From: Pagrus major
Lineage: Eukaryota > Chordata > Actinopteri > Spariformes > Sparidae
Direction: 5' to 3'
Assembly (NCBI RefSeq): GCF_040436345.1
Contig: NC_133221.1
Span: 19,589,165-19,653,164, forward strand
Length of the DNA: 64,000 nucleotides
Part shown: positions 1 through 14,009 of the stretch, piece after piece
How positions within the stretch are numbered: the stretch's first letter is position 1
Layout of the letters: every line of letters begins with the position of its first letter
Notes under the pieces: model-generated
What the model was told of the DNA's origin: nothing
What the model saw: the letters and a program-made list of their open reading frames with translations, nothing else
The model's database searches: none
Made by a program: the position numbers and the translations under genes

Positions 1-416
1 ATAATCATCAAAAATATATTCTTAAAACACACTGAAACCACTTTAACCTTGCATTTTCCTTCAGGAAACAAAGATTTTATTGTATCACAGACAGGAAACA
101 CATTATTCTGGCGTGAAACAATCAAAGAATCTTGAATAAGTTATCATAAATCATAAGGTTTCCTGCACAAATAAAGGATAAATAAAAGGTGGTTACCTCA
201 TCTCCCTGTCATTCTGTTGTTTGAAATCCGTAGTATTTATACACAAGCATTTTAACTTGTTTACTGTTAAATCAGTTAGCTAGACAGCTTTTCCAAGTCA
301 TTCATGTAAGGATATCAAGATTATCCTGATAATTAAAATTCACCATGATCAACTTATTCTGTGTTTTTTATCGCAATCCGCGATAATATCTTTTATCCTC
401 ACATTCCTTGCTGCAA

Positions 417-545
417 CTAATCTGTTGATTATTTTTCTTCATTAATCAATTAGTTGCTGGGTCTGTTAACTGTCAGAAAATAGTGAAAATGTCAATCACT
501 GGTTCCAAAAGCCCAAGATGATGTCCTCAAAGGTCTCATTTTGTA
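417..545 (-). repeat. dispersed repeat, family A, copy 1
   Basis: Contains gattaatc-like phrases, gtcagaaaatagtgaaaatg and ccaagatgatgtcctcaaa. This is the reverse-complement orientation relative to the copies near 8915 and 21130. Confidence 0.5.
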
Positions 546-2528
546 TTTTAATGTTGTAGCAGAATAAAAGTAGTAGTTGGGTATCCATTTATTAGTTGAC
601 AACTAATTGATTATTTGAGCCATGTTGCAGCAGATGAGGAAGCAGATAATCCTCAGTTCTTTCTCCCAAGTCGTTCTTGTTCCAGAAATCTCGAGTTTAT
701 ATGTCTACAAATGATTTGTGTGAGTGAAACAGAGCTTCAGCACATTCGGCTGAACTTAGCAGCATTGGCAATGGATGATGTGGTCCTCAGCTATTCGCCT
801 ACGCAAACATTAATCACTGATGACATGGCTACAACAAACCTTGAAAGATCTGCTGATAAAAATATGTTTTCGATACAAAAAACACTTACCTACCTAGTCT
901 ATATGATTCATTACACTGCCAGCAAGGAAATGTCAGTGTGTGTAAAACTGGTGCAAACTCACATCGGCTGTGGAAGGATGCTTCAAAGCATTGGAAGCTA
1001 TAATAATACACACTTCTGAGTTTCTTGTCTTATCCATCATGGAAATGTATCACTTGTTTTCATGGTCTCACCCATGTAATCTGTTTCTCTTTCTGTTGCC
1101 ATGAGCAGCTGCTGGGTGTCTTCATGTTCTCGAGTGAAACATTAGGTCTGCTGAGATGCATGAGCTTCCTCTGTGCACACACAGCCAGACAAAGGAAAGG
1201 CTGGCTGCTGGGAAGTTTCTTGGCTCATTCGTCATTGAATTAAGTAATTGTAGTTGAACAAATTAGATGCCGTGCTTTGTGTGCTGCTGAGTTAACATAT
1301 GTGCTCTCCTCACATGGCTGTAATGACGTTCATATTAGTGCTTAGATGCAAGTGTTCTCGCCCAGTCTTTCTTGTCTTACAGTCATTGGAGAAGCCGAGT
1401 ACTGATCCACTGGAAAAATTGCTTGTCAGTGACGGTTAGAGCAATGTATCGGGTATTGTTTTAAATATAGTTTATTGTTCAGTGATGTGGCTCACCTCTG
1501 TGGTTCCTCCCTGACCACAGCCTCATTAAAATGTGTTTATTATATATGTATTTGTATACATGAAGAAAACATGCAGGAAAATATTTTACACATTTTCTTT
1601 ATTTGTATATGTTATGTATATTTGTTTTTTACTTGAAAAAATTTAAATTAAATTATGAATTTTCAAGCCATTTAATTTTTTGTTAGCAACTAATTTGTTC
1701 ATTTGCTAATAATTTCAGCTGTAGTCTAAATGCTTATTCATGTTTATTTACATGTCGTCATCATTATTGATATCGGCCTTCACAAACCATTATGGTTGAA
1801 ACCTTTTGCCCTTGCTTAGGAAACTCACCACAAATAGGTTTATTGATTACAGGATCCCAGAAACCAAACGAAGGATCACCGCTATCAGTGACCTGGTTGA
1901 CCCTGGGGAAATCGATATGGTTGCATTTCCTTTTTTTTTTTTTTACAGACACTCATGCCCTGTTTTAAACCTTTGAGCTTCCAACAATCTGTGTGACGTA
2001 TGGCATCTTGCTATGCTATGGCAAACAGAAACTATGTGGATGCACACAGCTGACAATGACTTCATTGTTTGCCTCTCCCATGCAGCTCTCATAATACTGT
2101 TCATCATTCAGCGTCAGTTCACAGACTTGTTTAACTTCAGAAATACCATCACTAAAAATCGTCTTGGTGATGACTAATGGCTAATGTGATAGTATTGTGA
2201 AAGACATGAACCACTTCAGTTTCAGATGTTTCACTTTGAACATATCAGAGCTTTATCAGCTTGTAAAACAAAAAGATGTCAGTCTTGACGTGGTTTTGAT
2301 TGATAGGACCCATTTCATTTGATGTTTAGTGATCTGCTCCACATATTCCACAGTGTCCTGTCACTACAAGACACATGGCTTTAATATAATCAGTCATTTA
2401 ACTTAATTTCTTAACACATTATGTACAGGATTGTAAACAGGAATAACCTTTATACATTTTTAATCTGACCTGCTGAATATCGGTTGCAAAGTCCCCATCC
2501 TATATCATGTGAAACACCAGAAGCAGCA

Positions 2529-2665
2529 TTTCCACTGGTAATGCGGCCAGAGCACAAAAAAAAAAGAATGTGTTGTGCTGCATGTCGATTTGAAGTGGTG
2601 CCCCTAAAGTTTGTGCTGGTGCTCTTGAAATTTTAAGAAGGGAGCACCAGTGCTACTAGTGGAAA
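2529..2665. mobile_element. small palindromic (MITE-like) element
   Basis: The outer arms TTTCCACTGGTA and TACTAGTGGAAA are inverted repeats (11 of 12). An inner hairpin CTGGTGCTC ... GAGCACCAG (9 bp perfect) lies in the right half. 137 bp. Confidence 0.45.
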
Positions 2666-5600
2666 GAGTTTGTCTTTAGCCTTATGTTCAGGGAGAGATG
2701 GACAAGACCAACACTCAGATTTGTCACAATGCTGAGAATCTGGGTGAAAAATATGCTTCTACACCCCATGGTACAGGATTTATGATCCACAAAGTGCCTT
2801 GTGACTGGCTGTATGGTGGTGCTATCCACAGTCCAACCTAATCACTTGCTCTTTGGGTCATGGCCTACTTTTACACCAAATTCCATTGAAGACTATTGTG
2901 TATTTGTCAAGATACTTGGTGCTGACAAACGTACAATAAGAACTGAGATAATGAAGGAACTTTGCACTGTTATTAAAGTCATAGTGAAAGCAAAAGATTA
3001 CTGCTTCTGTGGAATCGTATAAGAACGATTCCCAAACATTTTCCCCTTTATTGTTCTGAATAACTGTTTACTTGCCCTACACAGAGGCCCTGTTCCTACA
3101 AGTTAACTCTTACATTTTTTTAGTATCTATTATTCAGAGATTTCTCAGAGGAACAAAGGGCTTTTAGGCCCAGACTTCAGGGTCGGGATCTTGACTAAGC
3201 ACGCCACAATGCGGTCACTGTTCGAAGGACTGCAACTCAAGCCCCTCAAGAATGTGTATATGAGATAATCCTCTGAAAAGTGCTAAGTTGTTGAAGCATT
3301 TCGATTTGGTAATTTGCCACTTAGTGCTGCAAAAGATGGGCCATGAGAATACTGGACTCAATTTGGGTCGGTGGTGACTTTCCTCTCATTGGTGCCTTGG
3401 CGGGCTGAATGGAGTCAGTGATCTGTCAAGAATGGGTCATTCAGTTGTGAATATTAAGTTGTGCCGGATGACTGGGAAGTTATGTCGGCCACCAAGAAAG
3501 GACTTTAAATTCACATGAGCCCTTTGTATTGATGTTAAAAATGAAAACAGCAATCTGAGAAAAGTGTCAGAATATCCAGGAATTTAATTGGTTTCTCCTT
3601 ATCTTGTATAATGTTACAGATAAGTTAAAAATCTGTTCAAATAAGTTGCATCAATTACATTTTCTTACAGAAGCCTCTTGCAAGGATAATATTGCATGAA
3701 ACCACCCTAATCCACAAAAAATGTAATGGCAGAAATATCCTTTATCTTCATTAAAATGTCAGTATCGACGTGAAGTGCCTTGACTCTGAAAATTATAGCC
3801 AATGGTGCACATCTCATTGTGTTATTTTGATTAAGAGAAAGTAATAAAAAACAGCGCATATCTACAGATTATCTGTCTCTGTTACCTCCTCCCTTGAGTC
3901 CCATTGCTTCCAGGACAAATATTGGCACTGCAGAGCTATTCACATTTGGGTGTGTCCACATTAAGATTCAGGCTGCATGGGAAACAGGTAACCAGAGAGC
4001 ACATTACCTGCCGCAGGTTGGCTACACCCGAGTTCCTGCGCAGAGCTCTAGCCTTCTCACTCTCACTTCTGCACTCTCACTGGCTCTTTTGTGCCCCTCA
4101 CACAGAGAGGTGATTGAGTTGAGGCTCTGCGGCTCCCAACCCCCTCTTCAGAGTAGCACTACGGTCGTCGAGGGTGTGTTCTTTCTGTCGGGTGGTTAAG
4201 ACTGCGTAGGACAAACAAATGTTGTTGCCTGGCAGGGCAACTGAGAGGCTCTCCTGTGCGAGCAGGGTGTTTGGGGAGCAAGGGCCCCTGAGGTCTGTGT
4301 TTCCTTTAAGGGTCTTCAAGGCTTCCTGGAACAGGCCCCAGTCTGTGATGGAGACGACTCGCGTCAAAAAGCCGAGGTGTTTGTAAGGCAAGACAAACAG
4401 AGAAGTGTGTCCAATGTTTCAGACCGTGACCAGATTGTTCATTGATTGTTCCTGGTCCATGGATTTAAGAGAGCCACTCAGCAGCATAATTGAAGTCAAT
4501 GTTCGAGTGAGATTTGCATGCATGTCACCTATTTGGCTGCAATTTCTGTTTGTTGGATATTTATGTCTGACAGCAATAAGGCCTGACGCTGCCTTCAAAA
4601 CTGCCACAAATGGCTCCTGTGGTTGTTCAAAGTACTCCTGTCCACCAGGAAAACTTGGCCACTGGCAAGCACAGAGATTTTGAAGAGTTAGAAATGTATC
4701 CAACGCGGGAATTGCATACTGCCCACATACTTTTACACAGTTGGTATACGTTGTGCATTTGTATATCCTTCTGAATTTTTGTTTTCACAGTTTAAGCTGT
4801 CCATATTTTCCAAACTCATGTTTTCTTTTTTAACCGTCTCCCTGGAAACACCCCAAGGTCTGACTGTCACCTGAGCACAGAAACCCCCCTCTCCTGTCTT
4901 CTGTATTCTGCTGCAGCTAATGAAACAAATACAGATAACAACCTGGCAACAGAGAGGCTTTATTTAGTCTCTGACAACAACAATTAGACAGCCTGCACAC
5001 ACTGCTTAAAGACCATGCTGCCATTTGTGTTGCCTGTGAGTGGCAGGTATTGCTTCTAATTTAGATGTATTCATAATGCTGGGTTTTCAAACACTTACAC
5101 CAGAGCGTTGACTGGTATGAACAACAGTAGTTTTAAATTCAAGTTAAACAGCCGATCACTATATTGTGTAATATATGTAAAGATGCTAACATTCATGGAC
5201 ACTGTTTACAGTCAGTATGATAGTAAATAGTTTGTGGGTTTTAAGTATGTATTATAATATAATATCAAATTATATTATAGGGCAGTTGAATTTTAGAGAA
5301 ATTTTTGAATTTACCTTTGATTTAATTGCCAGTCTATCTCTCTGTTGTGCTGCCAAATCTATGAAGCCATCAAAGCTGCACAATCACCTTGAGACATCCA
5401 TTCCACATGAATGTGAAAAATTAAAGCATTAACAACAAAAAATCATAAAAGAAAAAGACCAGTTTCCTCAATACAGACCAGTTGAGAGATGTGACCCATG
5501 ACCAGATTATCATAGTTTATAATAATGCAGTCTAGTGAGGATACAGCCATTTCATACACAAAACGTATATAGCGTGGACCTACCAATACACAACCCGCAT

Positions 5601-8600
5601 TTGACCCATCCACATGAGTCAGCTGTTGACCTTCAATTGATGGCACCCTGACTTCCTGTGTCCAGTATGTTTCAGTACTGTAAGTCATGGAAAACGACTT
5701 TTAAAGCAGTATTTAGTACACATTTTTCTTAGCACCAAAACATTGCCCCGACAGCAACTCGCTCATTTCACAGGAAACACAGACAAAGCACAAACCTGTA
5801 AACTGCCCTACATGGCTCAGTTTGATATGCAACATAATTTCAATAGCGGGTGCCTGCTCCATCTCTCTATCAGCTAATGGATCCTTGGCTTGAAAAACAT
5901 TGAAGACCTCTGCACTAAAGCATTGCTGAGCAGTTGATCTGCCTTATAGCAGGCTGTAGTAGAGCTTCACATTTGCATATAATCAAAGACGAGGAAGGCT
6001 TGCAGGCTGTCGGACATCAAATGTAAAATATGAGCTAAATCGATGGCGCAGAGCTCCACAGCGCGTCAGGGGCCTGACAGTTGGCTGCATCATCATCATT
6101 ACACAACATGGCCTCAGAGGTTCCCAGGCATTATCAGGCTTCATCTGATAATTACAGACTGATCATCTGCTGTAGTGATGCTGCTACAATCTGGACAGCT
6201 GTGATGTATTTCTCTGGTTCTCCAAGGGTTACCAGTAGCCCGTGAACAGTCTAATATCATCGTGTTTGGTTTAGTCTGCAGCAGTAGTGAGGGTTATACA
6301 GTAGCTGGACACGTGCAGAGCTTTTGGCAAGCATCAGGGAGGCAGAATGATTTTATTCCCCCGTCCATGAGGACGAGACATCACAGCAGTGGCATGGAGG
6401 GAGAGAGTGAGTGTATGCATCCTATTGAATCTCAGGATTAGCAGGACCTATTGTGGCCCTAACATTCTCGCAGGAAGTATTTCATCACGGTTAATAGGTC
6501 AAACTGTAAAGGTTAGGCTCCAATAAAAGAGGGAGGCAACCATAAAGGGGTTTTGTCTTTGTGTCAGTGTGAATGGTCAGTATGTTACCCCGTTCTTTGG
6601 GGGGGTCATGAAAGAAGTCAGTGATGACATCACACAGCTGAATATGTGCCTCCACAGAAAATTCATTAATCCTGAAAGTTTGCTTTGGCGTTTTATATTG
6701 TTGATTGTCGGTGTTGTTAATGGATTGTTGTTCTCATTTGAGATAAATTGACAGAAGTGTTTCTATGCAAAGAGAGGTGAGGCCTGTTGAGAGACGATTT
6801 ATTGTCCTTTGGCAAATCAGTTGCAAGACAAGCACAAAAGTTGCAGTGCTGGTCTCTCTGGAAAACAAATGGTATTATACTAAAGAGGTCTTTATAGCTG
6901 ACTCATCTTCATGCATTGTCTACCGTCTTAAAGTTTTGGCACGTGCCTGTAGTAGTTGCAGCTTCAAGCTACATTGTCTCACCATTAGTACTGCAATTAT
7001 TTGCAGCAATATTGATTCTGACTTTTGGAATGGATACTGAACCCACAATTATTGATCATGATTTAAGGACTGCATGTTTTTTTAAAACCTGATTTAAAAA
7101 TGAGCCATTGACGTACAATCTACCCGTACAAAGACCACTCTGAACAAAATTCAGCCAAAAATAAATACACGTAATACACAAGCTTGTTTGTGAAATTGAA
7201 TGTGACACACCATTTTTAAAAAAAACAACAAAAAAAAACAGAAAGGCAAACATGTCTACTGGCAAAGAGAAAGGCGTCAATTGCCAGTAGATGTGTACAC
7301 TAATTTTGGTGTAAAAGTGCTATGACACTGCATGTGTTTAAGCTAGGTGTACCTAAAAAAACTGGCATCTGATTGTACTTTCATTTATTAACATATCAGT
7401 ACATGCATTATATATATTTTCCCCAACACTTCAAAGGTACTTCAACTTTTCAAGGAGAAACCAGCCCTTACCCATTTCTATACATGACATAGGTTGCATC
7501 ATTTCAAGAAGCAATTTACTTTAAAGCAGTAATGATCTCTTAAAATGCCCACACTGGTCGATAGTGGAGGTGGCAGAGACATAATGCTGATGAGTAGATG
7601 GCTTGGCACAGCACAGCTTGGCGCACACACTCACACCAAGTACTTTATCCTTGTCCACCTGCGTCAGATAGCAGCCATGTTTCAACGCTGCGCTCTCTCT
7701 CTCTGAAAAGTTCTTGTTCCCCCGAGGTCTCTCTCTGTTTATCATTTGTACATCTTCAAAGTGGATTCCAGGTGTCTGTAGGACATTGTTCTTAATTCAT
7801 TGTATCATACTCATCTTTAGACACATAATAAAGACTTGGCAGCTGCTTGTTTTTGGCAGCCTTACCTGCTTTGTTTGATATCTTGCTCGTCTCTTGACCT
7901 TGTCAGTGAATGAAATGGGTGCATCCCATTATGGGATTAAATGTCATTGGCTTTATTTGTAACAGGATTGCATACCAGGTACTGTGTTGCCGGGCTGTTA
8001 GTGGGTCCAGTAGCCTGCCATCTGTCCATATATCGTAATAGTGTGATATTTGTGTTTATCCCCAGTTTCTGCCACATCTCCATCTCTAAAAGGCTTCTTA
8101 AAGGATTTTTTGCCAGATTGGGGCTTAATTTGTTTGGTAATGGATACTGTCGGGTTCATTGTCTGTTGGATTTGTGAGATAGATATTTTAATCTTCATTG
8201 CGTGTTTATGAACTCGTTCTTTGTTGGATGCGGTTCATTCTGTCAGCATTGGATGACGCTGCATGGTTGATATCTATTATTCAGCAAGAGGCAAATATCA
8301 GCCCTCTATATCAATGTATTTATATCCTAACCCTCCATCTAAAATTTATATTGAGGCCAATGGTTTCTTTTAGCTAGAAATAGGATGGTGGGTCACTGTA
8401 ATCTTTTTCTCTCACACCGACTCGATGCATGGGTGTGGATGCATTGAGTGCGCATGTTTTTTCATCAAGCCCTTGTTATTTTTTTATTTTTTTTTTACTC
8501 TTTTGCCGCTTTCTCTTTGCTTTCCTCCAGTCAATCCGCACTCTGGCAGGAAAAGATACGTTAAATGGCATTAATGATGTGCCGTCCTTATTGTCTGCTC

Positions 8601-8914
8601 CTCATGACATTTTGTAATGGCTAAGTGACTTGAAAATGAGAAATGTTGCAGCATTGTCTTATTTTTCTTTTCAGCAGTTCTATTCAGTATACAGATATAT
8701 ATTCAAGGGCTGTTGTAATGAGGCAGATTCTCACAGATTCTTATCTTCCTGTCTTTAATTTTGAAGTATGCAGAGAAAGTATATTTTCAAAAGACGGTTT
8801 AACCTTTCTTTTTACTTGGCATAATATTGACCCACATTGTTGTGACCGCCTTAGCTTCAACATGTGAGGATTTGGGACGATGATCTCATCACATTCTACA
8901 TTGTTGACCAACAG

Positions 8915-9085
8915 AAAATTACGCTCCAACAATTTTGATAATTAGTTGTTCAAGTAATTTTTAACTTATTAGATTTTAGGATTTGCTGCTTTTCACTATT
9001 ACATATCATTTTAAACTGATTATCTTTGAGATTTGGATTGTTGGGCAGACAAAAAAAGTTATTTGAAGACATCACCTCAGGAGCT
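8915..9085 (+). repeat. dispersed repeat, family A, copy 2
   Basis: Contains cagaaaatta, ttttgataatta, gatttgctgcttttc and atttgaagacatcacctcagg. These are the same phrases as copy 3 and, inverted, copy 1. Confidence 0.5.
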
Positions 9086-9124
9086 TGAGATTAGTATTTG
9101 TTACTGTTTTGTAATATTTTATAA

Positions 9125-9630
9125 ATTAAAGGAGGCCTATTATGTTTTTTCTTTTCTTTTTGTTCCTTTCCTTTTACTGTTTTATATAGGATCTTGTGCA
9201 TGTAAAAGATCTTGATAGTTAAAAAGTCCACACCAACAGAAGCTCCTCTCTCCCAAAGAAAACACTGCTCCTGAAACACCTCGTCAGTATCCCACCTTTA
9301 ATTGGGTGATTTTGTGACATCACACTGCATCACAAAGTCACACATTTGCATAATTTATGCCTGGCAGCTAGTTTAGCACAGCTGCTCTGTTGTTGTTAGC
9401 AGTGCTGGCTCAGGTGTGTGTGAGCTGACCAATCAGAGGAGACTGGGTATTCGGTCTAAAAGAGAGGAGCTAAAACAGATCAGACAGAGTATACAGAGAT
9501 ACAGTGCTGCAGCACTGGACAGTATGAGAATGCTGATGTGTTTTTTGAGCACTAAAGCATGTGAATCTTTTCTAGTAGTAACCCAAAATAAAATTATGAA
9601 CCTGAAAATGAGCATAACATGTCTCCTTAT
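9125..9630. mobile_element. dispersed non-autonomous element with inverted ends
   Basis: Left end TTAAAGGAGGCCTATTATG; right end reads TATAAGGAGACATGTTATG on the other strand. The interior includes gaccaatcagaggag and the familiar teleost repeat block around tgctgcagcactggacagta. ORFs overlapping it are not genes. Confidence 0.6.
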
Positions 9631-11227
9631 AAGCAAATATTTGATTATTTTATAACGAATATCATCATCAGCTCTACAGGGTATTAAGCAACATGTGACA
9701 CACATATGTTTTGGGCCTATTTTACGAGACAATTATCAAGACATTAGTGCTTCTTCAGCTTCTTCTGCAGAGGGTTCAGTTTAATGTTGATTATGTTTCC
9801 TCTTCAATTATCTTCCTTTATGTGATTGAAAAACACACAAAGGTTGTAATTTGGCCAGTTGTGAGTACGCATTGCATTAGATGAATTGGTTTCCTTATTA
9901 AGTTAAATGAAGAAAATGGCAGTCTTCCACACTGAACATCCTCAGTGCTGCAGCAGCGAGCCGCTCTCAGACTGCCTCTAACATTTTAAAGCCCTTTTCC
10001 ATAATCTCATTCCATCCTAAATCCTAAAGCCTCCCCTCTTGGAAAAAAACAAACAAACTAGTCCCTCCCTTACAATGCAGAGAGTCTCATATCTTATAGG
10101 TCGCATATATAGTATAAAATATGTTATGATAATTCAGTTTCCAAGAATAATGGTGACTGTGTTTATGCAAATTATGTCTAAGTTACTCTGTATCAAATGT
10201 TCTCTGTCTAGCAAGCAACAGCCCCGCAAATGTTCTGCCCTTTCACTGCGGGCTTGCTGGGGGATGATGAAGCTGTCTTGTCAAAAGGGCCTTGTTGGCA
10301 ATTTCACACCATGTAGTGAGAATTTAACGCTGTCAATGTAATCGTGCTTTAGATTTCATTTCATAGGAGGTACGTGTGAGTGAAAAGGGCTTTCATTTAA
10401 CGGTGATGCAGCACAGCTATAACACAGCTTGCTTTTGAATTTGTCAGAGGCCTCCTGGCAGTTTGTTGGGAATTGTTTGGTCTCTTCTGTCAGAGTTTGC
10501 TTGACTTCACAGCACAAAGTTGATTGGCTGTGATAGACCTGTCTGACTGCCACATTTTGTTTTACCTGTGCCAGCAGGCCTTTAGCTGGTGTGCCCGTTT
10601 ACAGAGGATTAAATGCAATTTCTTAAGTAAAACTCTTTCTCAACTTGCTCATGAGTCAAAATAAAGATTCATGCTATGAAAAATGGACTAAGTGTTTTTG
10701 AGATTAAAGCAGACAGCCCTCTTGGTTAGTTTGTTTGTTGTTATTGGTCAGGATCAGGCTGAAATGTTTTTGCATAAAGCCACAGGAGCTTTGAGAATGC
10801 AGCTTGATGTTGTACCATACCGTGTTGGTGCTGGTTCAGTGCTGTAGGCCATGAGTAAGTGACAAATGTGAGGTCTAGATGTGACCTGGCTAACATTAAC
10901 TGTGACTCTGTGGAAGCTAAAGCAGATTATTGTAGTAGTCTGGTCTGGCAATCTGTCTAAAGACATCCATTTCACTTCAGGTCACGAGACGCTCTGCTAA
11001 GACCATGTATTAGGCTCGATCAATTCCACATTAGTGGCAAACGCAGCAAGTTGTTCTTACAAAGCAGCACATTAAGCACTGCTTGTGTAGTCATTTAACC
11101 ACAGATGTTAAGTGAAATTAAATCTTAATAAAGTAAAAAAAGTCTTTATTTTGGATGAGCTCCCTGTTTAAATAGAGCTTTTTGAGTCGACATTGCTCTT
11201 TGTTTTAAATCATTTATTTTGTTCTAG

Positions 11228-11721
11228 TAGAGGTGTCACAATTTTTTATTCTAAATCAAAAATCAAATGAGCTTTCAGTTTTGATCATCAAAAGCAATAT
11301 TGCGATTCTCTCTCCCTACTTGCGCATATCTGAAGAAAAATAAAAACAATAAAAAGGCAACACAGCTAGCTCACCGTTAGCCTGCAGCTGCACACCAAAC
11401 ACTTATCCTTTGTGCAAGAAGACGATCAACTGACTTGTACTGGACACCATCAGAGTTGTTGGGTTTATTTTTCTTTTCAGAGATCCTTTATTGATTTGTT
11501 TGGGAAGAGGGTTTACTTGGGACATATATGAGAAATTCAACTTTGTTACAAACTGTCAAGTCAAGCTTTTTTGATAAAATACCCCAATCTCTAAAATAGT
11601 TTCATACTTGTAAGGGCATACAACCAATTATCTATCTATCTTTACAAATCAGATGCAATAGTCCAACAATGGCATGTCCTTCAGTGTTGAATCATGGACT
11701 TGGAGAATTGTGACACCCCTT
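11228..11721. mobile_element. MITE-like element with TGTCACAAT inverted ends
   Basis: Left end TAGAGGTGTCACAATTTT; right end reads AAGGGGTGTCACAATTC on the other strand. The end sequence resembles the element at 40894, suggesting a related family. No convincing target duplication. Confidence 0.55.
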
Positions 11722-13667
11722 GTCTTTAGTAATGCTTAGTGATTTTTACGCAGCTAACTATAGCTGTACATGCTCTGTCATGCTGTACCCTCAATTCCTG
11801 CCATATTTCTTCTGTCAAATCTTCAATAAAGGTATAAAAATGCCTCTAAGATACTGGATGCACTAAATGTAATAACACCATATCTATTTCCTGCTGAGAC
11901 ATGTTTTAGGAAAAACAACTAGAGATGGGAAAATAAAGTCAGAATTTAATACTGCAGCCAGCATAATTATTGTAGTTTATTAAACCATAAGGCATATGAG
12001 AACATGTTTACTTTGTGCGTAGTACAAACAGGTCTACTTCATTTTTTGTTCTTTTCTCACTGGAAAAAAAATGACTTTGGTGGGTAATTCTTCATTCATT
12101 GTGGTGCCTACATCATACCAATCCCCTGCAAGTGGCTTGTAATTAATTTTCACTGATCATGTAATCACTTAGAATTACACCAAATTATGACATAAACTGA
12201 ATTAGTGACTGAATTAAGACACACAACAGAAGTCATTTGCTTCGCTGAAATTGGATTTGGCAGACTGACATTGAAAGTCGTCTGAAACACCCTCATCATT
12301 TATTTATGCTTTTAGTAGGTTTTCTTTTTATCTGTTTACTGTTTGAACCTCATAATATAATCGTAGCAGAGACGGCGTTATTGAACATCAGGCGTCTTCC
12401 TGTTTATCAGATGATGAATGTGTGACGTTGAGGCTTTCTCCAGCATGACACAGCTGTGGATTAAATTTCATCATTCAAAACATATTGCAATTAGGATTTA
12501 ACTGTAAAGGCTCATGGAGGAAAAATTCTTTAATTCCCATTAATTCTGGACGTGCTGTGTAACTTGAGTATAGTACTTTCATTTTAAAAATGCATAAAAT
12601 GTCAGGCAAAATATGCAAAAAACCTTTTTGTCTGGCTGCCTCAACAAATGGAACAATATTTGCAACAGAAACACAGTAATTAATCCACTGTCTATTTAGA
12701 TAATGTTGCTTGTTGAGCTGAATGTTTTGCTCAGAATGTGTCATTGTGCAGTGGTAATTGGATGAACGTGGGCCGGAGGATGTGCTTTAGTTCGTAATGA
12801 AGCTGGCAGTAGTGAACATTGCCTTTCAAATACCTTTTTACCTGCTTTTGAATTTGTCATAAGTGCCAGTGAGCTAAAACTGTCAAAAAACTGTTGAACG
12901 ACAGTTTCTGTTTCAGAGTTTGTCAAATGACATTATTATAATATGATAAATACAGGCAGAGTACACATTTGAGTAACTGCCTGTTTTTCATTATGGATTA
13001 ATTTACTGCCCTGTGTGACAAGACTAAAATCTGACAGTAACTGTAGTTTTTATGGAATAGTCTTTTTTGTATCTTAATAAACGTATCAGTATCTGTGTGC
13101 ATGTTCTGAATAAAGTATTGTGCTCTTAGCAGCAACAAATGTAAGTGCTCCTTAGTTTATACTAAAAAAGTAAATTAAATAAATTGGAAGTATAATTTGC
13201 ACATGAGTGCATTATAATAAGCCATAGGTGTCTCCTTTATTTTAGAAACTTGTCCTGCGGTGTTAGAATTAAGGGGAGGGAGTGCTCATCAGGCGTGTTA
13301 TTGATGTTAAACTTGTTTGCTAAAAGTCATATATTTTTCTGTCAATACTGACGTAATTCACTGATTAGATATCAGATTGATGTCACTGATCCATGCCCAA
13401 TCCTGATTACATAGTCTGATTGAGTGGTTGTCAATTCCCCATTGCACTCTTTGAAATTCTTTTTTGTGTATTTTTTTGCCCTTATATTAAGAAGTGCTGA
13501 GTGATTTAGTACAGCTTTATGTAACCTTACTCATATTACTCGTAACAACAACAAAAACAATAATAATGTTTTTCAAAAAAGAGCTCTGGTATTGGTATCA
13601 GCATGGATATCGGCAGATGTCCCAATTCAGGTATCTAAATCCAAACTCAAAATAAGTGGATCGTTGC

Positions 13668-14009
13668 TAGAGCTGCACAATGTATCCTTTCAGCATCGAC
13701 ACTGAAATTTGTGCGTGCACAATGTTCACATTGCAGTATCTGCAGTGATAGTAAGGCAAATTAGCTCGGTGTGAACGAATGTGAGAGATTGCAGCACTTG
13801 ATAAATATACAATAAACAATGCTTTCACTTTCTTTCTGCCACTCGGCGGTTGTAACCGTGGTGACTTCCTCCTACTGTGACATTACATGCACCTCTATTG
13901 AGCTATTCAAGTTACCTGGTGAAAATTCCTGTATTTTCAGTATTGCAGTATTTATCACAGAAACCTGAATATTCCAAATGCATTTTTTTTTCAATATCGT
14001 GCAGCCCTG
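13668..14009. mobile_element. MITE-like element with GCTGCAC inverted ends
   Basis: Left end TAGAGCTGCACAATGTAT; right end reads CAGGGCTGCACGATATTG on the other strand. This terminus type is familiar from teleost hAT-like MITEs. No clear target duplication is seen. Confidence 0.55.

Noticed and set aside
615-1019. 134-residue open frame in the first kilobase
   Set aside because: It depends on a non-ATG start, has no recognisable domain and no splice context, and sits beside a dispersed repeat.
9416-9732. Open frames on both strands around 9.4-9.7 kb
   Set aside because: They fall inside a dispersed inverted-repeat element and have no protein similarity.
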